Part shown: in pieces, positions 36,023 through 42,939 of the stretch
Layout: every line of letters starts with the position of its first letter
Numbering within the stretch: the stretch's first letter is position 1
Source: Shimia sp. CNT1-13L.2
GTDB taxonomy: Bacteria; Pseudomonadota; Alphaproteobacteria; Rhodobacterales; Rhodobacteraceae
Length of the DNA stretch: 64,000 nt
Assembly: GCF_024331145.1 (NCBI RefSeq)
Contig: NZ_JANDJO010000001.1
Location: forward strand, 124,001-188,000
Direction: 5' to 3'
Program-made: the position numbers and the translations under genes
The notes under the pieces: model-generated
The model's input: the letters and a program-made list of their open reading frames with translations, nothing else
The model's database searches: none
What the model was told of the DNA's origin: nothing

Positions 36023-36709
36023 TCACCCATCATCTTCGGCAATGCGCTCCACGCCCGAAATATCCAGCAGGCTCACCTGCCCGCGCGCCAGCTCGACCAG
36101 CCCGCGATGCGCGAACTCCGCCAGCCGCCGCGACACGAAAGCCCGCCCCGAGGCCGTCTCGGCGGCCAACTCGCCATGCGTCGCATGGACAACATCCTTC
36201 CCGTCCCGCAGCCGAAGCAACACCCGCGCCAGCCGCGTGTCAAACCCGGTCAGCGCCACTTCTTCCACCAGCCTCTGGTAGTCCCCGAACCGCTGCGCCA
36301 CCGCCGAGAACACGTCGCGCCGAAACGCCTCATCCTCGCCCATCAGACGCCAGAAGGCCGACTTGGGAATGAACTCGCCCGCGACTGGCTGCTCGACCAC
36401 CCCTTCGGCGGCATAACAATGGCCATCCACCAGACAGGAAAAAGTCTGCAAACAGATCTCGCCGGGCAGAACGCGATAGAGAACCACCTCCCGCCCGTTC
36501 GCCGCCGTCATCGACACCCGGATCGTCCCCGACTCCAGCCGCACAAAGCCCGCGCATTCCTGTCCCGGGCTGAACACATGCGCCCCGCGTTCAAAGCTCA
36601 CCTTCTGCGCCATGGCCAAACCTCTCAGATACCTTGGCGCCAACCTGCCACCCCGCGCCCGGAATGACCAGAACCCACCCAACCTATCCATTTCGATAGG
36701 TTGCACCAA
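36023..36709 (-). CDS. Crp/Fnr family transcriptional regulator
   Basis: A 228-residue regulator with an N-terminal cyclic-nucleotide-fold domain (VFSPGQECAGFVRLESGTIRV ... YRVLPGEICLQTFSCL) and a C-terminal winged helix (GELAAETASGRAFVSRRLAEFAHRGLV). No N-terminal Fe-S cysteine set like FNR is present, though a Cys sits at GEICLQTFSCL. GTG 36709 with AAGGG upstream keeps the LAPRYLRGLA helix normal for the family; ATG 36691 and 36613 are alternatives. A perfect inverted repeat overlaps the upstream start region. Confidence 0.85.
   Translation of the reverse strand: MVQPIEMDRLGGFWSFRARGGRLAPRYLRGLAMAQKVSFERGAHVFSPGQECAGFVRLESGTIRVSMTAANGREVVLYRVLPGEICLQTFSCLVDGHCYAAEGVVEQPVAGEFIPKSAFWRLMGEDEAFRRDVFSAVAQRFGDYQRLVEEVALTGFDTRLARVLLRLRDGKDVVHATHGELAAETASGRAFVSRRLAEFAHRGLVELARGQVSLLDISGVERIAEDDG
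36681..36702. promoter_or_regulatory. Inverted repeat at the start of the Crp/Fnr gene
   Basis: AACCTATC-N6-GATAGGTT is a perfect 8-6-8 inverted repeat. The 22-base size and dyad symmetry are those of Crp/Fnr sites, though the half-site differs from TGTGA or TTGAT. It may be an autoregulatory operator if translation starts at 36613 or 36691. Confidence 0.45.
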
Positions 36710-36836
36710 ACCCTTGTTACCGCGATGTTTTCGGCGCGGATCCCGCCATTCCCGGAAGGTAGCTCACAGTCCCGATCCAACCGGAAATGCATCCCACAGG
36801 ACCGCCTATTTGAGAAATTATCCACTTTCCTAGTGG

Positions 36837-36860
36837 CGGGCATGCTTGGCGGCATGCCCG
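36837..36860. terminator. Hairpin after the LuxR gene
   Basis: CGGGCATGC / GCATGCCCG form a perfect 9-bp stem with a 6-base loop, 17 bases beyond the luxR stop. TTTCTCGTTT follows on the plus strand; on the minus strand no U-run is seen, so its terminator strength for luxR is uncertain. Confidence 0.45.
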
Positions 36861-36876
36861 TTTCTCGTTTCCCGCC

Positions 36877-37620
36877 CTAGATCGAAATCAGCCGATCCCG
36901 CACGGCAATCGCCACAGCCTGCTCGCGCGTTGATGCCTTCAGCTTGGCCCGCGCGGTCTGAACGTGGGTCCGCACCGTGATCTCGGCAAGGCCCAGCTTC
37001 TCGGCAATCCGCGCATATTGGTGCCCGTTCGCCAGCAATGACAGCACGTCACGCTCGCGCGGGGTCAGCCGCCTCTGCTTGGGATAGTAGACCTCGACAT
37101 CCCCGGACGTGTCAGGCCGCCCGATGAACGCCGCGATCACCGCCGCCATACGTCTGAAATGCGCGTCTGCCTCCGGCACCTCAAGCGCACGTGGTGCATG
37201 GTTCATCACCATCGACACCGCCAGCCGATCCTGCACACCCGTCGTCAGGGCCTGCGCCATGAACCCGCGATAGCCAAAGTCGTGCAGATCGTGGTCCAGC
37301 GCCACCTCCACCGGGCAAAACCTGTTCTCCGGCATCTTCAACCCGGTCTCGATGCGGATCACCTCGTTCGATTTCACACAGTGATCAAGAATCTCGTCCG
37401 CGTCGAAATAGGCCCGCTCCATGTAGCGATCCATCCATTCCGTCGACATGGTGCTGGTCAACCACTTAATCTCCTGCGTGGTCGTATCGAACTCGCCGAT
37501 ATTGACCGCCATCCCCCCAAGGTTCCGCACCGCCTCGTTCGCCAACCGCCACCGCGCATCGAAATCCGCACCATTGGCGAAATCGTCTATAAGGTCGATC
37601 AGGGCATTCAATTCGGTCAT
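36877..37620 (-). CDS. LuxR family regulator with autoinducer-binding-type domain (LuxR solo)
   Basis: A 247-residue protein with an N-terminal autoinducer-binding-like domain and a C-terminal LuxR helix-turn-helix (RRLTPRERDVLSLLANGHQYARIAEKLG with TVRTHVQTARAKL). Compared with TraR, Trp62, Tyr66 and Asp75 match ligand-pocket residues, but the Pro after the Asp is Glu and the second pocket Trp is missing. No luxI synthase gene is in the window. It may respond to a non-standard signal or one made elsewhere. Confidence 0.85.
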   Translation of the reverse strand: MTELNALIDLIDDFANGADFDARWRLANEAVRNLGGMAVNIGEFDTTTQEIKWLTSTMSTEWMDRYMERAYFDADEILDHCVKSNEVIRIETGLKMPENRFCPVEVALDHDLHDFGYRGFMAQALTTGVQDRLAVSMVMNHAPRALEVPEADAHFRRMAAVIAAFIGRPDTSGDVEVYYPKQRRLTPRERDVLSLLANGHQYARIAEKLGLAEITVRTHVQTARAKLKASTREQAVAIAVRDRLISI

Positions 37621-37755
37621 CGGGGCGTGGAATGATCTGGCTTTTGCGCTAGGATTTCTCTGAATAGATCACGAAACCGCCTTGGTTTCACGCGGTTTCA
37701 GAACAGGGTGCCGTTACGGAGGCCACCCCTCATGTTCAAACAAGGAGATGTGACC

Positions 37756-38337
37756 ATGCGCAAACTTCAGGCCCAGGGCGTCCACCATATCACCCTCACC
37801 GGTGCAGACAGGCAAACCTCCATCGACTTCTGGGAGGGCGTGCTGGGCATGCCCTTCATCTTCGACCAGCCCAACCTCGACAATCCCGACGAGGGCCACT
37901 TGTATTTCGATCCCGGCGATGGCCGCCTGATCACCATCTTCACCAACGAAACCCGCACACCCGATCCCCGCCGCACCCCGACCGAACCCGGATGCGTCCA
38001 CCACCTCGCCTTCAACCTGTCGCGGGCCACCTTCCTTCAGGCCGTCGAACGCCTCGACGAGCGCGGCATCTCGCATTCCGGCCCAAAGGATCGCGGCTTC
38101 ATGGATTCGATCTACTTCAAGGATCCGATGGGGCTCCTGATCGAACTCGCCTGCTACAAGTTCGAACCGCCCGTCGGCTGCACCCACGCCGACGTCATGA
38201 TCCGCGCTCACCGGATGCGCGTCGACGCGGGAGACTACAACATTCAGGAAGTCCACCTTGCCGACGCCATCGAATCCCTAGTCGCGGAACGGCAGGCCAC
38301 CCTCTCGTCCGACCGAAGCCCCCGCAACCCCTACTGA
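37756..38337 (+). CDS. VOC (glyoxalase/dioxygenase) superfamily protein
   Basis: A 193-residue protein of the vicinal oxygen chelate fold. Two beta-alpha-beta-beta-beta modules are visible: VHHITLTGADRQTSIDFW with IFDQP..., and VHHLAFNLSRATFLQAVERL with IYFKDPMGLLIELACY, supplying metal-ligand His and Glu residues. The exact reaction (ring cleavage, glyoxalase or other) cannot be read. AAGGAG precedes the ATG at 37756; two earlier in-frame starts are not used. It is followed by the aldo/keto reductase gene after 105 bases. Confidence 0.8.
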   Translation: MRKLQAQGVHHITLTGADRQTSIDFWEGVLGMPFIFDQPNLDNPDEGHLYFDPGDGRLITIFTNETRTPDPRRTPTEPGCVHHLAFNLSRATFLQAVERLDERGISHSGPKDRGFMDSIYFKDPMGLLIELACYKFEPPVGCTHADVMIRAHRMRVDAGDYNIQEVHLADAIESLVAERQATLSSDRSPRNPY

Positions 38338-38442
38338 CCACCGGAAAGCCGCCTGATCCCAAGGGCTTCGGCGGCACCCCCGTCACCGGCGCGTCACAAT
38401 AATCCACTTCCAGTTGTCACAAAGTCATGGCAACGTCGCGCC

Positions 38443-39378
38443 ATGACACGCCTGATCCAAAGCCCCGACGGAACCTCGATTGGCCGCTTCGCCTTCGGCA
38501 CCATGCAGTTTGGCGGCAATGCCGACGAAAACGCCTCGGCCGGAATGTTCGAAGCCAGCCTCGCCGCCGGCATCACCCATTTCGACACCGCCTACAACTA
38601 CACCGATGGGCGCTCTGAACAGATCCTCGGCCGTCTTGCCGCGCCGCACCGCGACCGCCTCGTGATCGCCACCAAGGTGGGCTACGACAATGCCCGCGCC
38701 ACCACCCTGCGCAGCCATTTCGACATCTGCCGCCAACGTCTCGACATGGACAGCGTCGACATCCTCTACCTGCACCGCTTCGACGCCCAGACCGATCTCG
38801 GCGAAACCTTCGACACCCTCGCGGCCTTCAAATCCGAAGGGCTGATCCGCCACATCGGTGTGTCGAATTTCGCCGCATGGCAGGTGATGAAAGCCGTCGC
38901 CGTGGCCGCCACCCGCGACCTGACCATCGACATCATCCAACCCATGTACAACCTCGTGAAACGCCAGGCCGAGGTCGAAATCTTCCCGATGGCCCGCGAT
39001 CAGGGGATCGTCATCGCCCCCTACTCTCCGCTCGGAGGCGGCCTGCTGTCCGGCAAGTACAGTACGCCCGAGGCCTCGGGCCGCATCGTCAACGACAGCC
39101 ACTACGCCACTCGCTACGGCGTCGACTGGATGCACCGCGCCGCCGCCGACCTCAGCGACATCGCCCGCGAGATCGGCATCCACCCCGCCACCCTCGCCGT
39201 GGCATGGGCCGCCCGCCACCCCGCAGGCCCCTTCCCCATTCTCTCGGCCCGCAACGCCGACCAACTGGCCCCCTCGCTGGCCGCCATTGATTTTGATATG
39301 GACGACGCGCTCTATGCCCGCCTGTCCGCCCTTTCCCCGACGCCGCCCCCGGCGACTGACAGACTGGAAGAAGCATGA
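38443..39378 (+). CDS. Aldo/keto reductase
   Basis: NAD(P)H-dependent TIM-barrel oxidoreductase, 311 residues. The catalytic tetrad region is visible: HFDTAYNYTDGRSE (Asp, Tyr), ATKVGYD (Lys) and YLHRFDA (His). The C-terminal cofactor segment is PILSARNADQL. Substrate unknown. It overlaps the following FAD oxidoreductase gene by four bases, and that gene overlaps the DUF938 methyltransferase by one, giving a three-gene operon. Confidence 0.88.
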   Translation: MTRLIQSPDGTSIGRFAFGTMQFGGNADENASAGMFEASLAAGITHFDTAYNYTDGRSEQILGRLAAPHRDRLVIATKVGYDNARATTLRSHFDICRQRLDMDSVDILYLHRFDAQTDLGETFDTLAAFKSEGLIRHIGVSNFAAWQVMKAVAVAATRDLTIDIIQPMYNLVKRQAEVEIFPMARDQGIVIAPYSPLGGGLLSGKYSTPEASGRIVNDSHYATRYGVDWMHRAAADLSDIAREIGIHPATLAVAWAARHPAGPFPILSARNADQLAPSLAAIDFDMDDALYARLSALSPTPPPATDRLEEA

Positions 39379-40451
39379 TTGATTTCCTCGTGATCGGAGG
39401 TGGCATTGGCGGCACCTCCGCCGCTGCCCGCCTTGCACCGTTGGGCAAGACCGTTCTGCTCGAACGCGAACCCGCTCTGGGCTACCACGCCTCGGGCCGC
39501 TCTGCCGCCCTGTTCGAGGCCAATTACGGCCTCGCCTCCACCGTCGCCCTCTCCGAAGCCAGCGCCGATTTCCACCACAACGCCCACGGCGGTTTCCTAA
39601 GCCCCCGCGGTCTAATGCTGGTGGGCAAGAAAGGCGAGGAAAGCGAATTCCACGCCGCCTGCGACCACCTCAACATGCAGCAGATCGCGCTCGATCAGGC
39701 CTTTGACATGGTACCGATCCTCGATCCCGAAACCGTCGGCTTTGCAGGTCACCACGGCGAGGCCTTCGACATCGACACCGACCTGCAAATCCAGACCTTC
39801 GCCAAGATCACCCGCAGCCACGGTGGCGAGGTTCTGACCGGCCAGACCGTCACCGCCATCGAGCGGCTCGACACCGGCTGGCGCGTCACCGCTAATGACA
39901 CCGATTACGAGGCCAAGACCCTGTTCAACGCGGCCGGCGCATGGGTGGACGAAATCGCCAGGATGGCCGGCATCGCCCCGCTCGGCTTTACGCCTATGCG
40001 CCGCTCCATGGCCCGCATCCCCGCACCGGGCGGCCACGACATTTCCGGCTGGCCGATGATGCTCGGCATCAAGGAAGACTGGTACGCCAAGCCCGACGCG
40101 GGCAAGTTGCTGGTCTCGCCCGCCGAAGAACACCCGCAAGAGCCGCATGACGCATGGGCCGATGACATGGTCCTTGCCGAGGGCCTCGCCCGCTACGAAG
40201 AACATGTCACCGAAGAAGTCACCCGCCTAGAATCAAGCTGGGCCGGCCTGCGCACCTTCTCGCCCGACCGCAACCTCGTGCTTGGCCCCGCCGTGGACGA
40301 CACCGCCTTCTTCTGGGTCTCCGGTCAGGGCGGCTATGGCTTCCAGACCGCCCCCGCCGCCTCGCAACTGATCGCCGACATCGTCGCCGGCCACAAATCT
40401 GATCTCGACGACGTGACCCTCGCCGCCCTCAACCCCAAAAGGTTCGCGTGA
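39375..40451 (+). CDS. FAD-dependent oxidoreductase (DAO / glycine-D-amino-acid oxidase family)
   Basis: A 358-residue flavoprotein. The dinucleotide motif VIGGGIGGTSAAARLAPLG is at the N-terminus, and the C-terminal FAD contact region reads FFWVSGQGGYGFQTAPAASQL. Members oxidise secondary or D-amino acids, or related substrates. LEREPALGYHASGRSAALF is the conserved DAO loop. It is the middle gene of a three-gene overlapping unit. The substrate is not predictable. Confidence 0.87.
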   Translation: MIDFLVIGGGIGGTSAAARLAPLGKTVLLEREPALGYHASGRSAALFEANYGLASTVALSEASADFHHNAHGGFLSPRGLMLVGKKGEESEFHAACDHLNMQQIALDQAFDMVPILDPETVGFAGHHGEAFDIDTDLQIQTFAKITRSHGGEVLTGQTVTAIERLDTGWRVTANDTDYEAKTLFNAAGAWVDEIARMAGIAPLGFTPMRRSMARIPAPGGHDISGWPMMLGIKEDWYAKPDAGKLLVSPAEEHPQEPHDAWADDMVLAEGLARYEEHVTEEVTRLESSWAGLRTFSPDRNLVLGPAVDDTAFFWVSGQGGYGFQTAPAASQLIADIVAGHKSDLDDVTLAALNPKRFA

Positions 40452-41110
40452 TGCCCAAACGTCTCAATCTTCCCGACAGCGCCTCGGTCGCCACCCCCGG
40501 CGAAGACGGTCGCCTCTTTGCCCCCTCCGCCGCCCGCAACGCGGATGCCATCGTGGCGCTTGTGGCCGACAACGCCCCGTCAAGCGGCAAGGCGCTGGAA
40601 CTGGCCAGCGGCACCGGCCAGCACATCGTGCACCTTGCCAGCGCCATGCCCGGCCTGACATGGCGACCTTCCGAAATCGACGCCACCCGCCGCAACAGTA
40701 TCAACGCCTATCTTGCAGAGGCCGCTCTGCCGAACGTCGCCGAGGCCCTCGACCTCGATGCCACATCCCCCGGCTGGGGCAGCCAGAACGCGGGCCAGTC
40801 GCTGATCCTGCTCGTGAACCTTCTGCACCTCATCAGCACGGCTGAGGCCCGCACCCTCATCTCCGAGGCCGCGCAGGCCCTCACCCCCGGCGGCACCCTG
40901 ATCATCTACGGCCCCTTCATGCGTGACGACGAACTCACCAGCGATGGCGACCGGACCTTCCACGCCTCGCTTAAGGCAAAGGACCCCGAGATTGGCTACA
41001 AGAGCGATTTCGACGTGGTCGACTGGGGCCGCGACGCATGGCTCGATTTCGCCGATATGGTCGAGATGCCCGCCAACAATCTTGCGATCATCTGGCGCAA
41101 ACCGGCCTGA
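40451..41110 (+). CDS. DUF938 SAM-dependent methyltransferase-like protein
   Basis: A 219-residue protein with the DUF938 pattern: FAPSAARNADAI, the SAM motif ALELASGTGQHIVHLA, WRPSEIDATRR and LIIYGPFMRDDELTSDGD. The family has a class I methyltransferase fold; substrate not known. ATG 40451 overlaps the stop of the previous gene (TGATG); an adjacent GTG at 40448 is an alternative. A hairpin follows shortly after the stop. Confidence 0.87.
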   Translation: MPKRLNLPDSASVATPGEDGRLFAPSAARNADAIVALVADNAPSSGKALELASGTGQHIVHLASAMPGLTWRPSEIDATRRNSINAYLAEAALPNVAEALDLDATSPGWGSQNAGQSLILLVNLLHLISTAEARTLISEAAQALTPGGTLIIYGPFMRDDELTSDGDRTFHASLKAKDPEIGYKSDFDVVDWGRDAWLDFADMVEMPANNLAIIWRKPA

Positions 41111-41121
41111 TCCGAGGCGCA

Positions 41122-41141
41122 GCCCGGCGCTGCCGCCGGGC
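41122..41141 (+). terminator. Hairpin after the DUF938 gene
   Basis: GCCCGGCG / CGCCGGGC form a perfect 8-bp stem with a CTGC loop, 11 bases after the stop. No U-tract follows, so it is a weak terminator or a 3' stabiliser. Confidence 0.45.
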
Positions 41142-41203
41142 GACCCACCCATCGGGTTTCAAGCATAAAAACCCCGCCCTTCCGCGCAAACCGGTTGTTA
41201 ACC

Positions 41204-41281
41204 ACGCACGCCCCATTAACCCCGCAACTTCACGCAGCCGCACCGTCGCAATACCGTCGCAATACCGACGTGGCACCGACG
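41204..41281. repeat. Dispersed 78-bp repeat, copy 2
   Basis: Second copy of the element at 2910-2988, in the same orientation. Both ends are conserved and the centre differs. The right part carries AATACCGTCGC, AATACCGACGT and GGCACCGACG units in tandem. It ends about 88 bases before the carboxymuconolactone decarboxylase-type gene, so here it may lie within a promoter region. The 259-base gap otherwise holds no coding sequence. Confidence 0.7.
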
Positions 41282-41369
41282 TCCGATTTTCCGCCCAATC
41301 TGATCTTAATCAAAGATTCGCATATGAAATCGTGGTCTCCAGCATTCAAATGAATTCTAGGAGTCGAAT

Positions 41370-41708
41370 ATGAGCTGGACTGACAAACTGAACGGCACCC
41401 GTGACCAACTGCGCGGCCTGAACAAGGTGATCCCCGATACCACCCGCGCCTTTGGCGGCCTTGGCAAAGCGGTCAAGGAAGGTGGTGTTCTCGAGTTTAA
41501 AACCAAGGAATTCGTCGCCCTCGGCATCGCCGTCGCCATGCGCTGCGAAGCCTGTATCGTGCTGCACTGCGAGGCCCTGATCAAGGCCGGTGCAACCCGC
41601 GAAGAAGTGGGCGACGTTCTGGCAATGACCATCCAGATGGGCGGTGGCCCCTCGATGATGTACGCCGCCAAGGCATTGGAATGCTTTGACGAATTGAGCA
41701 ACGCTTGA
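41370..41708 (+). CDS. Carboxymuconolactone decarboxylase / AhpD-like family protein
   Basis: A 112-residue protein with the AhpD-type CxxC motif and nearby His in MRCEACIVLHCEALIKAGATREEV. Family members act as alkylhydroperoxidase-linked disulfide reductases or as decarboxylases; the CxxC-x3-HC pattern favours a redox role. AGGAG precedes the ATG. It is a single gene bounded by the dispersed repeat upstream and a tetraloop terminator downstream. Confidence 0.88.
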   Translation: MSWTDKLNGTRDQLRGLNKVIPDTTRAFGGLGKAVKEGGVLEFKTKEFVALGIAVAMRCEACIVLHCEALIKAGATREEVGDVLAMTIQMGGGPSMMYAAKALECFDELSNA

Positions 41709-41713
41709 ACCTC

Positions 41714-41742
41714 AGGGGCACTTCGGTGCCCTTATCCTTTTT
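41714..41742 (+). terminator. Intrinsic terminator with TTCG tetraloop
   Basis: GGGCAC / GTGCCC, extended by A-T and G-T pairs, closes a TTCG loop and runs into TTATCCTTTTT. Good Rho-independent terminator right after the AhpD-like gene. Confidence 0.8.
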
Positions 41743-41756
41743 CAGGGAGACACCCG

Positions 41757-42185
41757 ATGAAAACCACACTCGCCGCCCTTTCACTTTCGATCATAGCCAC
41801 CTCCGCATTTGCCGCCGGCGAAGGCCCCGGCTCCCATTTTGTTGAAAACTGGGACCTGAACGAAGATGGCAAGGTCACCCTCGCAGAAGCCACCGAACGG
41901 CGCGACGACGTCTTCGTGACCTTCGATGCGGATGACAACGGCGTCCTCTCGCCTGAGGAATACGATCTCTTCGACGAAGCCCGCGCCAACGACATGAAAG
42001 AAAACGGCATGGGCCACGGCAAGGGCCACAACAACCCCGCCAATGGCATGCTGCGCAAGTTTACCGACGCAAACAACGACGGCTCGGTCACCCATCAGGA
42101 ATTCATGGCGGCCGTCCCTGACTGGTTCGCCCGCATGGACAAGAACGGCGACACTGTGGTCACGGTAGACGACTTCGGCCGCTGA
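41757..42185 (+). CDS. Secreted EF-hand calcium-binding protein
   Basis: A 142-residue protein with a Sec signal peptide (MKTTLAALSLSIIATSAFA) and four EF-hand-type loops: DLNEDGKVTLAE, DADDNGVLSPEE, DANNDGSVTHQE and DKNGDTVVTVDD. It should bind calcium in the periplasm or outside the cell; the partner is unknown. A His/Gly-rich linker (MGHGKGHNNP) separates the two EF pairs. AGGGAGA precedes the start. Confidence 0.88.
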   Translation: MKTTLAALSLSIIATSAFAAGEGPGSHFVENWDLNEDGKVTLAEATERRDDVFVTFDADDNGVLSPEEYDLFDEARANDMKENGMGHGKGHNNPANGMLRKFTDANNDGSVTHQEFMAAVPDWFARMDKNGDTVVTVDDFGR

Positions 42186-42270
42186 TACGATGTCGGGATT
42201 TTTCCCCTGAAAATAAGGGACAACGTCTGGTTTCTTCCCCGTGATTTCAGCCACAACGGAAGACAATTCG

Positions 42271-42858
42271 ATGTCCCTACTTTCCCTTCTCCAACAATCC
42301 CAGAACGGCCATGGCCTCGGCGCCCTCGCAGATCAGTTCGGCCTTGATGCCGACAAGGCCAGCGATCTGACGGCCCTGCTTGCCCCTGCCCTCGGCTCGG
42401 CGGCCAAGCAACAGGCCGCATCCGGCAACCTCAACACCCTTCTGGGGGCGCTCAAGGGCGAAGATCAGGCCGCGCTGTTCGACGACGCCACCGCCGCCGC
42501 CTCGCAAGCAGGCCAGATGCAGGGAAAAGCCTTTCTCGACAACCTTCTGGGCGGCTCGGAAGGCGCGGATGAACTCACCAACCAGGCCGCCGCCCGCGTC
42601 GGCGTTGATACCTCGATCGTGCAACAGTTCCTGCCCGCATTGGCCGCAATGGCACAGGGCGGTCTGCAGAAGAACCTGCCCGATGCCTCCATCGACACCA
42701 TGACGGGCAGCTCGCCAGCAGGTGGCCTCGTCAGCCTCGCCACCAAGTTCCTTGGAGCAGACTCGAAAGGCCCCGACCTGTCGATGCTGACCAACCTTCT
42801 GGACGCCGATGACGACGGTTCGGTACTTGACGACATCATGGGCAAGTTCCTGAAATAA
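42271..42858 (+). CDS. DUF937 family protein
   Basis: A 195-residue protein with the DUF937 features: N-terminal SLLSLLQQ, LLAPALGSAAKQQ, and FLPALAAMAQGGLQKN, ending in an Asp-rich LLDADDDGSVLDDIMGKFL that looks like one EF-type calcium loop. YidB is a relative; function is unknown. ATG 42271 with GGAAG upstream is used. It converges with the dimethylglycine dehydrogenase-like gene across a strong bidirectional terminator. Confidence 0.85.
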   Translation: MSLLSLLQQSQNGHGLGALADQFGLDADKASDLTALLAPALGSAAKQQAASGNLNTLLGALKGEDQAALFDDATAAASQAGQMQGKAFLDNLLGGSEGADELTNQAAARVGVDTSIVQQFLPALAAMAQGGLQKNLPDASIDTMTGSSPAGGLVSLATKFLGADSKGPDLSMLTNLLDADDDGSVLDDIMGKFLK

Positions 42859-42878
42859 CCCCGCTTTCAAAACGAAAA

Positions 42879-42909
42879 AGGCCGCGACGATACACCGTCG
42901 CGGCCTCTT
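42879..42909. terminator. Bidirectional terminator between convergent genes
   Basis: AGGCCGCGACG / CGTCGCGGCCT form a perfect 11-bp stem with a 6-base loop; an A-run precedes and a CTT-rich stretch follows, so it can serve the DUF937 gene and the minus-strand dehydrogenase. Confidence 0.85.
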
Positions 42910-42939
42910 CATGATTTGGAAACCCTTGCGGGTTAGGGT

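Noticed and set aside
41194-41223. CtrA-type TTAA-N7-TTAA site
   Set aside because: TTAACC half-sites are present but spaced by 14 bases instead of 7.
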